Shown: piece by piece, positions 1 through 5,844 of the stretch | How the letters are laid out: each line of letters begins with the position of its first letter | How positions within the stretch are numbered: the stretch's first letter is position 1 | Assembly: GCA_005888515.1 (NCBI GenBank) | Contig: VAZR01000100.1 | Coordinates: 1 to 6,356 of the forward strand | Source of the DNA: Alphaproteobacteria bacterium | GTDB taxonomy: Bacteria; Pseudomonadota; Alphaproteobacteria; ATCC43930; CGMCC-115725 | Direction: 5' to 3' | DNA: 6,356 nt | Program-made: the position numbers and the translations under genes | Notes under the pieces: generated by a model | The model's database searches: none | The model's input: only the letters and a program-made list of their open reading frames with translations | Told to the model about the DNA's origin: nothing

Positions 1-831
1 ACCTTTGCCGCCGCGGCGCAATTCTTCGCCCGGCCGGAAGCCGACAAGCTCGCGCTCAAGGTCGGCCAATATAATATCGGCTATCTGCCGTTCGGCGCTC
101 AGGTCGTGCGGCATTCGCCGGTCAACAAGAACACCAAGCCGAATTTCAGCGAGAGCTTCTACATCACCCGCGACCGCGCGCCGGACCACCCGGACATCGT
201 CAATAACAAGCCGCTGGTCGGTCTCAACCGGTGGCCTGCCGACATGCCCGAGTTCCGCGCGGCGACGATGGCGTACTACGCCGCGATGGAGGCGATGACG
301 ATTCGGCTGGTGCCGGTCGTCGCGATGGCGCTGGGTCTGCCCCCGGACTATTTCGCCGAAGCCTTTGTCGAGCCGAACTGCACGATTAGGCTGATCCACT
401 ACCCGCCGCAGCCGAACCCGCAGGACAACGAGTTCGGCTTCGCGCCGCATACCGACAACAATTTCATCACCTTCCTCGCGCAATCCGCGCTGCCCGGCCT
501 CGAGGTGCGCACGGCCGAGGGCGAGTGGATCCGGCCGCCGGCGGTACCGGGGACGTTTGTCGTCAATACCGGGGCGATGCTGGCGCGCTACTCGAACGAC
601 CGCTTCCGGGCGACACCGCACCGCGTCATCAACCGCAACGGCGCCTCGCGCTATGCGATCCCGTTCTTTCTCGGGCCGAACCACGATTCGATCGTGGACT
701 GCGTCCCGACCTGTACCGGTCCCGATAACCCGCCGCGTTACGAGCCGACCACCTACGGCGCCTTCACGCAGCGCTTGCTCACCTTGAACTTCGCCCACCG
801 CCGAGCCGGCGGCGACGGAGAATACGCGTGA
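1..831 (+). CDS. Fe(II)/2-oxoglutarate-dependent oxygenase, isopenicillin N synthase-like (5' end missing)
   Basis: Cytosolic non-heme iron oxygenase of the IPNS/2OG-Fe(II) family, which couples O2 and usually 2-oxoglutarate decarboxylation to hydroxylation, desaturation or ring closure. The reading frame is open from base 1, giving 276 residues; about 50-70 N-terminal residues of a usual 330-350 are probably outside the window. The first residues (FFARPEADK, then GYLPFG) match the family's N-terminal DIOX_N domain, so the in-frame GTG at 106 is not the start. The double-stranded beta-helix domain carries the iron triad: H150 and D152 in HTDNN (bases 448-456) and H207 in ATPHRV (619-621). R217 in RYAIPFF is the expected 2-oxoglutarate carboxylate anchor; the usual RxS serine is Ala219. 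It ends 28 bases before the Mo-hydroxylase subunit and probably shares its transcript. The substrate is unknown; plant-hormone or antibiotic names from database transfer should not be trusted. Confidence 0.9.
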   Translation, partial: TFAAAAQFFARPEADKLALKVGQYNIGYLPFGAQVVRHSPVNKNTKPNFSESFYITRDRAPDHPDIVNNKPLVGLNRWPADMPEFRAATMAYYAAMEAMTIRLVPVVAMALGLPPDYFAEAFVEPNCTIRLIHYPPQPNPQDNEFGFAPHTDNNFITFLAQSALPGLEVRTAEGEWIRPPAVPGTFVVNTGAMLARYSNDRFRATPHRVINRNGASRYAIPFFLGPNHDSIVDCVPTCTGPDNPPRYEPTTYGAFTQRLLTLNFAHRRAGGDGEYA

Positions 832-859
832 GCCGTCGGCGCTCAACCGGCGCGGCCGG

Positions 860-3175
860 ATGAACGAGGCGCAGATCGGGCGGTCGCTGCGCCGTCTCGA
901 AGATTCGAGGTTTCTGACCGGGCAAGGGCGCTATGTCGATGACATAAACCTGCCCGGGCAGTTGCACGGGATTTTGCTGCGCTCGCCCTACGGACATGCC
1001 GCGATAGACGGTATCGACACCGCAGCCGCCGGTGCGATGCCGGGGGTGCGGGGGGTCTTTACTGCTGCCGATCTCGATGCCGACGGCATCGGTCCCCTGC
1101 CGTGCATCGCGCAGGTGGCAACAGTCGCGCCGATCATCGTGCCGTTGCGCCGGGCCTTGGCACGCGACCGGGTCCGCCATGTCGGCGACCCCGTGGCGTT
1201 CGTTATTGCCGACACCAGCGAGCAGGCGCGTGACGCCGCCGAGCTGATCGCGGTGACGTACCGGCCATTGCCGGCGGTGATCGACGCGACGGCGGCGCTC
1301 GCCGCAGGGGCGCCATTACTGTGGGACGAAGCGCCGGGAAATCTGTGCTACCGGTTCGAGCGCGGCGACAAGGCAGCGGTCGAGGCGGCCTTCGCCGCGG
1401 CAGCGCATGTCGTCGAGATCGAGTTGGTCAACAACCGACTGGTCGTCGCGCCGATCGAGCCGCGCGCCGCGATCGGGCATTACGATAGCGCCGCCGATCG
1501 CTTCGAATTGCTGCTGACCGGCCAGGGCGTGCACAGCTTGCGCCGGCAGCTCGCCGATACGGTGTTTCATATGCCGGCCGACCGCATCACCGTGCACGCG
1601 CCCGATGTCGGCGGCGGCTTTGGCGTCAAGAACTTCCTCTATCCCGAATGGGTATTGGTGCTGTGGGCGGCGCGGCGGCTGGGCCGGCCCGTCAAATGGC
1701 TCGCCGAGCGCGGCGAGGAGTTCGTCAGCTCGGCGCAAGGCCGCGACAATCTTACGCGCGGGCGCCTGGCGCTCGACCGGGACGGGCGGTTTCTCGCCCT
1801 CGATGTCGACACGGTGGCCAATCTCGGCGCTTGTCTCTCGACCAACGGCCCGGGCAGCTCGACCAATTCCCCGGCCAGCGCGATGGGCGGGGTCTACGCG
1901 ATCCCGGCGGTGTTCATGGCGGTGCGCGGCGCCTTCACCAACACGGTGCCGATCGATGCCTATCGCGGCGCCGGCAAGCCCGAAGCCAATTATCTGATCG
2001 AGCGGCTTGTCGATCGCGCAGCGCGCCGTCTGGCACTTGACCCGGTGGCGCTGCGACGGCGCAACCTGATCAGCCATTTCCCATACCGCAGCGGGCTCGG
2101 AATCGCGATCGATTGCGGACGATTTGCCGCCAATCTCGACGAGATGGCACGCCGGGTCTTCACTGAAGGCTTTGCGGCTCGGCGCCGCGAGGCAGCGGAG
2201 CGCGGCAAGCTGCGCGGGCTTGGCATCGCGTGTTTTCTCGAGACATCGCGCGGCACGCCGGGCGAAAGGGCCGAGATCCGCTTCGCAACAGACGGAAAGG
2301 TGGAACTGGTGCTTGGGACCCAGTCGAACGGCCAGGGCCACGAAACCAGCTTTCCGCAGATCGCCGCCGATCTATTGGGACTGCCGATTGCCGCATTCCG
2401 CTTTGTCCAGGCCGACACCCGGGAAGTCAAAAGCGGCAACGGGCATGGCGGCGCCCGCTCGATGCATATGGGCGGCACGGCGCTGCACCAGGCGGTGCAA
2501 ATGGTGCTGTCGAAGGGCCGCGCGATCGCGGCTCATCTGCTGCAGGCCGATGCGGGCGAGGTGAGTTTTCATGACGGACGGTTCACGGTCGGCGGCGAGC
2601 GCGGCATCGACCTGTTGGCGCTGGCGGAAGCGGCCCGCGATCCCGCCAATCTACCGGACGGGATGAGCCCCGGGCTCGACGCCGACGCCTACAACGACTC
2701 GGATGTCTTCACTTTCCCGAATGGCTGCCACGCCGCCGAAATCGAGATCGACCCCGAAACCGGCACGGTGACGCTCGAACGCTATGCCGCGATCGATGAT
2801 TACGGGCGGCTGATCAATCCGATGCTGACGGTGGGCCAAGTCCAGGGCGGGCTCGCCCAAGGCATCGGGCAGGCGCTGCTCGAACACACGGTTTATGACG
2901 AGCCATCGGGCCAGCTGCTGAGCGGCTCCTTGATGGATTACGCATTACCGCGCGCGGACGATCTGCCGCCGCTCGACATCACCCTCGCCGAGCTGCCGAC
3001 CGCGGTGAACCCGCTCGGTGTGAAAGGCGCAGGTCAGGCCGGCTGCATCGCCGCGCCGCAGACCATCATCAACGCGATCCTCGATGCGCTGTCGCCGCTC
3101 GGGATCGAGCATATCGATATGCCGGCCACCCCCGAGCGGGTCTGGCGCGCCATCCGAAGCGCGCGTCAGGGCTGA
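860..3175 (+). CDS. Molybdopterin-binding large subunit, xanthine dehydrogenase/CoxL family (form II-like)
   Basis: A 771-residue Mo-cofactor subunit of a molybdenum hydroxylase, a family that inserts water-derived oxygen into aldehydes, purines, N-heterocycles or CO. The N-terminal a/b-hammerhead domain (about residues 5-140) has EDSRFLTGQGRYVDD and HVGDPVAFVIA. The Mo-cofactor domains follow: GQGVH (221-225), DVGGGFGVK (249-257, with the Phe that stacks on substrate in xanthine oxidase), AYRGAGK (367-373) and GTQSNGQGH (486-494). AYRGAG, not AYxCSFR, places it with form II-like proteins, so it is unlikely to be a true CO dehydrogenase. The C-terminal GVKGxGExG signature, which holds the catalytic Glu, reads GVKGAGQAG, with Gln726. 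No TAT signal is seen. Length is normal for a free large subunit. ATG 860 lacks a clear Shine-Dalgarno, but the protein start aligns with the family and no better in-frame start is seen nearby. No small (2Fe-2S) or medium (FAD) subunit gene is adjacent in this window. Substrate unknown. Confidence 0.92.
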   Translation: MNEAQIGRSLRRLEDSRFLTGQGRYVDDINLPGQLHGILLRSPYGHAAIDGIDTAAAGAMPGVRGVFTAADLDADGIGPLPCIAQVATVAPIIVPLRRALARDRVRHVGDPVAFVIADTSEQARDAAELIAVTYRPLPAVIDATAALAAGAPLLWDEAPGNLCYRFERGDKAAVEAAFAAAAHVVEIELVNNRLVVAPIEPRAAIGHYDSAADRFELLLTGQGVHSLRRQLADTVFHMPADRITVHAPDVGGGFGVKNFLYPEWVLVLWAARRLGRPVKWLAERGEEFVSSAQGRDNLTRGRLALDRDGRFLALDVDTVANLGACLSTNGPGSSTNSPASAMGGVYAIPAVFMAVRGAFTNTVPIDAYRGAGKPEANYLIERLVDRAARRLALDPVALRRRNLISHFPYRSGLGIAIDCGRFAANLDEMARRVFTEGFAARRREAAERGKLRGLGIACFLETSRGTPGERAEIRFATDGKVELVLGTQSNGQGHETSFPQIAADLLGLPIAAFRFVQADTREVKSGNGHGGARSMHMGGTALHQAVQMVLSKGRAIAAHLLQADAGEVSFHDGRFTVGGERGIDLLALAEAARDPANLPDGMSPGLDADAYNDSDVFTFPNGCHAAEIEIDPETGTVTLERYAAIDDYGRLINPMLTVGQVQGGLAQGIGQALLEHTVYDEPSGQLLSGSLMDYALPRADDLPPLDITLAELPTAVNPLGVKGAGQAGCIAAPQTIINAILDALSPLGIEHIDMPATPERVWRAIRSARQG

Positions 3176-3178
3176 TGC

Positions 3179-3703
3179 TCAGAGCCGATATCGGCACTCG
3201 GCGGAAAGCGGCACGGCGTGAAAATCGCGCCGGTTGGTGTCGAGGTTCTCCAGATTAAAGAACAGGCATTCGTCATGGATGAAATGCGGCCCGGCATGCC
3301 AGGTCCCGACATGCAGCTTGATCAACCGGTCGCCCGGCACCCGGAACGCGACAATGTCTTCAAGGCGCGGGCGTGCGTCCTCGCTGAAATCGCCCGGCGG
3401 TGCCACGCCGATCAGCCATTCCTTGCCGCCGAGCGAGCCCAGGCACTGCGTGACCCGCCGGTGCCGTGCGATCCGGGTGAAGCCGAGCCCGACATGCGGC
3501 AGATGCATCAGCCACAGCCGCGGCTCGCCATTGCCCAGAACCAGCTTCGCCTCGCTCGCTGAAGCTTCCGGATCGTAGCCGGTCTCGGCGCCCTGGCCGC
3601 CGGTTCGCAGCGGCGCGACGACCTGGCCGTAGGGCGCAAACGCCTCGGCGGTCAGCTCCCTGACATCCAGCATGTGCCGCGGCAGCGTGCCCGGATCGTT
3701 CAT
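3179..3703 (-). CDS. Ureidoglycolate lyase (AllA)-like cupin protein
   Basis: A 174-residue soluble protein resembling ureidoglycolate lyase (allantoin pathway; splits ureidoglycolate into glyoxylate and urea), usually about 160-170 residues. AllA-like features are the N-terminal LTAEAFAPYGQVV segment (about 17-29), the central HRRVTQCLGSL block (81-91) and the signature LHVGTWHAGPHF (130-141), where the LHxGxWHxxP pattern has H131 and H136. The C-terminal NLENLDTNRRDFHAVPL corresponds to the family's final strand and motif. Start 3703 is chosen because GGAGG lies 8 bases upstream; an in-frame ATG at 3763 would add 20 residues without family resemblance and run through the divergent promoter region. 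It converges on the Mo subunit gene and diverges from the amidohydrolase. No allantoinase, allantoicase or other ureide genes are visible, so a role in this cluster's own pathway, perhaps on another C-N or hemiaminal-like compound, is possible. The family is a reasonable call; the exact reaction is uncertain. Confidence 0.82.
   Translation of the reverse strand: MNDPGTLPRHMLDVRELTAEAFAPYGQVVAPLRTGGQGAETGYDPEASASEAKLVLGNGEPRLWLMHLPHVGLGFTRIARHRRVTQCLGSLGGKEWLIGVAPPGDFSEDARPRLEDIVAFRVPGDRLIKLHVGTWHAGPHFIHDECLFFNLENLDTNRRDFHAVPLSAECRYRL
3184..3195. repeat. Perfect 12-base palindrome at the convergent gene ends
   Basis: GCCGATATCGGC is its own reverse complement. It starts 8 bases after the stop of the Mo subunit gene and lies within the last codons of the opposing AllA-like gene. 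It could fold as a 4-base stem with an ATAT loop, but no T tract follows on either strand, so it is not called a terminator. It may be chance plus coding constraint. Confidence 0.5.
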
Positions 3704-3709
3704 CACTCG

Positions 3710-3716
3710 CCCCTCC
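3710..3716 (-). promoter_or_regulatory. Ribosome binding site of the AllA-like gene
   Basis: On the minus strand the sequence GGAGGGG lies 6 bases before ATG 3703 (8 bases from the GGAGG core). It decides the start of this gene over the upstream in-frame ATG at 3763. Confidence 0.75.
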
Positions 3717-3786
3717 AATCGATTTGGGACTAGATTTTGCCATACGGCGTCGCCAGTAATCACCTCCGGCGATTCAGCCGGCCGTC

Positions 3787-3793
3787 AGGGAGA
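3787..3793 (+). promoter_or_regulatory. Ribosome binding site of the amidohydrolase gene
   Basis: AGGGAGA lies 5 bases before ATG 3799 and supports that start codon. Confidence 0.65.
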
Positions 3794-3798
3794 ACGTC

Positions 3799-4833
3799 AT
3801 GCCCGCAACCACCACTGGCGAAGCCCGCGCCTATCCGCGCCCGCTGCCCAACCCGGAATGGCTCGGCAAGCGCACCGAGGAGATCCTCGAGCCCGGACTG
3901 CCGATCGTCGACCCGCATCATCATCTGTGGGATCACCCGGGCAGCCGCTACCTGCTCGACGAGCTGCTGGCCGACGTCAACTCGGGGCACAACATCGTCG
4001 CCACGGTCTTCATCCAGTGCGGCTCCGGCTATCGCACCAGCGGTCCCGAGGAGATGCGGCCGGTCGGCGAAAGCGAATTCGTGCGGGCGATCGCCGAGGA
4101 GGCCAACCGGCGCGGCGGCAAGACCAAGATTTGCGCCGGCATTGTCAGCTTCGCCGATCTGCGGCTGCCCAACGCCGATGCGGTGCTCGAAGCCCAGATC
4201 GAAGCAGCCGGCGGGCGGTTTCGCGGCATCCGCCAGATCGCGGCATATGATCCGGCGATCATCGGCGCCTCATCCTACGTTCCGCCGCCGGGCTTGATGG
4301 ATGATCCGAACTTCCGCCGCGGCCTCAAGCGGCTGCCGGCGCACGATTTGACTTTCGAGGCGTGGATCTATCATCCGCAGATCAAGGCGTTGACCGCTGT
4401 CGCCCGGGAATGTCCCGAGGTGAAGATCGTGCTGAACCATTTCGGCGGGCCGCTCGGGGTCGGTCCCTACAAGCGCGACGAGGTGTTTCCCGGCTGGCGC
4501 GCCGATATCAAGGCGCTCTCCGCCTGTCCGAACGTTTATGTGAAGCTCGGCGGCCTCGCGATGATCGTCAACGCCTTCGATTTTCACCTCCTGCCGACGC
4601 CGCCCTCATCGCAGCAAATGGCCGATGCCTGGCGGCCCTATGTCGATGCCTGCATCGAGAGTTTCGGCGCCAACCGCTGCATGTTCGAAAGCAACTTTCC
4701 GGTCGACAAGGGCGCGTGCAGCTATCCGGTGCTGTTCAACGCGTTCAAACGGCTTGCGAGCGGCGCCTCCGGGTCGGAAAAAGCCGATCTCTTCGCCGGC
4801 ACCGCGTCGCGCTTCTACCGGCTTGCGAACTGA
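3799..4833 (+). CDS. Amidohydrolase 2 / COG3618 TIM-barrel metal-dependent hydrolase
   Basis: A 344-residue cytosolic TIM-barrel hydrolase of the amidohydrolase superfamily. Members of this branch include lactonases acting on carboxylated lactones (2-pyrone-4,6-dicarboxylate lactonase, fuconolactonase) and many uncharacterised enzymes. The strand-1 metal motif is VDPHHHLWD (H40 and H42 as HxH). Further barrel motifs are WIYHPQ (H192), LNHFGGPLGVGP (H214), VKLGGL (249-253) and FESNFPVDK (297-304). The last motif stands where many relatives have GSDWP with the catalytic Asp; here Asn299 takes that place and Asp303 follows four residues later, a form I associate with a distinct subgroup. Length is normal and no signal peptide is seen. 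It is the first gene of the right-hand block, divergent from the AllA-like gene, and is followed after 48 bases by the lyase gene. In context it most likely opens a ring, lactone or amide before CoA activation; that role is inferred. Substrate unknown. Confidence 0.9.
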   Translation: MPATTTGEARAYPRPLPNPEWLGKRTEEILEPGLPIVDPHHHLWDHPGSRYLLDELLADVNSGHNIVATVFIQCGSGYRTSGPEEMRPVGESEFVRAIAEEANRRGGKTKICAGIVSFADLRLPNADAVLEAQIEAAGGRFRGIRQIAAYDPAIIGASSYVPPPGLMDDPNFRRGLKRLPAHDLTFEAWIYHPQIKALTAVARECPEVKIVLNHFGGPLGVGPYKRDEVFPGWRADIKALSACPNVYVKLGGLAMIVNAFDFHLLPTPPSSQQMADAWRPYVDACIESFGANRCMFESNFPVDKGACSYPVLFNAFKRLASGASGSEKADLFAGTASRFYRLAN

Positions 4834-4867
4834 CACACCGAGGCGCTGAAGCCTATCCCGCTCCGAC

Positions 4868-4874
4868 AGAGGAA
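4868..4874 (+). promoter_or_regulatory. Ribosome binding site of the lyase gene
   Basis: AGAGGAA lies 7 bases before ATG 4882 in the 48-base gap after the amidohydrolase stop, supporting that start. Nothing else, such as a terminator hairpin, is seen in the gap, so read-through from the amidohydrolase is likely. Confidence 0.65.
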
Positions 4875-4881
4875 CAAGACC

Positions 4882-5844
4882 ATGACCGATCTGCCGACAC
4901 ATGTAGACATCCACGAGGAAGGCCCGCGCGAAGGGTTTCAGATCGAGCCCGGCCCGATCAGCACTGCGGATAAGATCAAGCTGGTCGAGGCGCTGGCTGA
5001 GACCGGGCTGCACCATATACAGGCCGCCTCGTTTGTCAGCCCGCGCATCGTGCCGGGCTGGGCGGATGCCGAAGACGTCGTCGCCGGATTCACCCCGAAG
5101 GAAGGCGTCCACTACACCGCCTTGTGGTTCAACGCGAACGGGCTCAACCGCGCCCTGGTGTTCCGCAACAAGCTGACGATCACCGGTTCGATCGCGCTGA
5201 CTGCCTCGGAAGGGTTCACCCAGAAGAACCTGCACCGCAGCCACGCCGAGAATGTCGAGGCGATGAAGAAGCAGACTGCGCTGCATCTCGAAAACGGCGT
5301 CGAGGTACCGCGGATCGGCGTGATGGCGGCGTTCGGCTGCAACTATCAGGGCGACATTGCGCCGGCGCAGGTGATCTCGACCTTGGAGGATGGGCTCGCG
5401 ATCGCCGAGGAGGCCGGGGCCGACATCAAATATTTCTCGCTCGCCGACACGATGGGCTGGGCAACGCCGCTGCGCATCGAGCGCGTCTTGGGCGAAGTGC
5501 GCGGCCGTTGGCCGGACATGCCTATCTCGCTGCATTTACACGATACGCGCGGGCTCGCTGTCGCCAATGCGCATGCCGGGCTCAAGATGGGGGTCACCCA
5601 ATTCGACTCGACGGTCGGCGGGCTGGGCGGCTGCCCGTTCGCCGGGCAGCCCAAGGCGGCCGGCAACATCTGCACCGAGGAGCTGGTATTGCTCTGCGAG
5701 GAAATGGGCATCCATACCGGTGTCGATCTCGACGCGCTGATCGAGGTCGGCCGAATGGCCGAGGAGATCGTCGGGCATCAGCTGCCGGGCGAATTGATCC
5801 ACGCCGGCAGTCTCGACGCCTTTCGGCGGCGGGCCGCGGCCTGA
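4882..5844 (+). CDS. HMG-CoA lyase-like DRE-TIM metallolyase
   Basis: A 320-residue TIM-barrel lyase of the HMGL-like/pyruvate carboxyltransferase family. HMG-CoA lyase itself splits 3-hydroxy-3-methylglutaryl-CoA into acetyl-CoA and acetoacetate. Conserved features are EEGPREGFQ (12-20, Arg16), ASFVSP (49-54), FGCNYQGD (151-158), the metal-binding HLHD (H218 and H220) and GLGGCPFA (247-254), with Cys251 equivalent to the catalytic Cys266 of human HMG-CoA lyase, then GN (Asn262) and E266. Two key acids differ: Glu17 replaces human metal ligand Asp42 and Gln47 replaces Glu72. A general retro-aldol/Claisen cleavage of a 3-hydroxyacyl-CoA is therefore likely, but HMG-CoA as substrate is doubtful. 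Its stop overlaps the start of the CoA-transferase gene, which could supply its CoA-ester substrate, as in the R-citramalyl-CoA lyase and citramalate CoA-transferase pair of Chloroflexus. No leucine-degradation genes (methylcrotonyl-CoA carboxylase, isovaleryl-CoA dehydrogenase) are visible, which also argues against the housekeeping role. Confidence 0.9.
   Translation: MTDLPTHVDIHEEGPREGFQIEPGPISTADKIKLVEALAETGLHHIQAASFVSPRIVPGWADAEDVVAGFTPKEGVHYTALWFNANGLNRALVFRNKLTITGSIALTASEGFTQKNLHRSHAENVEAMKKQTALHLENGVEVPRIGVMAAFGCNYQGDIAPAQVISTLEDGLAIAEEAGADIKYFSLADTMGWATPLRIERVLGEVRGRWPDMPISLHLHDTRGLAVANAHAGLKMGVTQFDSTVGGLGGCPFAGQPKAAGNICTEELVLLCEEMGIHTGVDLDALIEVGRMAEEIVGHQLPGELIHAGSLDAFRRRAAA

Larger units (their letters stand above)
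3704..3798. promoter_or_regulatory. Divergent intergenic region with presumed back-to-back promoters
   Basis: These 95 bases separate the start codons of the AllA-like gene (minus) and the amidohydrolase gene (plus), so they should hold promoters for both. No convincing sigma-70 -35/-10 pair was found on either strand. Visible elements are a short dyad GGCG-T-CGCC (3746-3754), a second inverted repeat CCGGC-GATTCA-GCCGG (3766-3781) in the amidohydrolase leader, and on the plus strand GG-N10-GC (3727-3740), a spacing found in sigma-54 -24/-12 promoters, although the rest of that consensus is poor. Regulation by a factor bound at the dyad is inference only. Confidence 0.45.

Noticed and set aside
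106..108. GTG as the start of the oxygenase gene
   Set aside because: The frame is open to base 1 and the residues before it (FFARPEADK, GYLPFG) are conserved family sequence, so the gene starts upstream of the window.
837..853. Direct repeat CGGCGC twice between the oxygenase and Mo subunit genes
   Set aside because: Six-base repeats of G and C are expected by chance at this composition; no sign of a regulatory role.
1316..2341. Long open frame on the minus strand (341 codons) inside the Mo subunit gene
   Set aside because: It is antisense to a fully recognisable gene, has no family resemblance and is explained by high-GC codon bias keeping the opposite frame open.
860..3175. Assignment as carbon monoxide dehydrogenase (CoxL)
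   Set aside because: The AYxCSFR motif with the Cu-binding cysteine of true CO dehydrogenases is absent (AYRGAGK instead) and CoxM/CoxS genes are not adjacent in view.
3731..3742. TAGATT and TTGCCA as sigma-70 -10/-35 boxes in the divergent gap
   Set aside because: TAGATT has no -35 at proper distance and TTGCCA has no -10 about 17 bases downstream, so neither forms a promoter pair.
3704..3763. Longer start (ATG at 3763) for the AllA-like gene
   Set aside because: The extra 20 residues do not resemble the family and would occupy the divergent promoter region; ATG 3703 has a strong Shine-Dalgarno at the right distance.
3672..4250. Plus-strand open frame crossing the divergent promoter region into the amidohydrolase
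   Set aside because: It overlaps the amidohydrolase in another frame, begins inside the opposing AllA-like gene, and its translation is low-complexity Arg/Ser/Gly-rich.
4606..5535. Long open frame on the minus strand (309 codons) across the amidohydrolase and lyase genes
   Set aside because: It spans the end of one well-supported gene, the gap and most of another, with Arg/His/Gly-rich sequence unlike any family I know; a compositional shadow.
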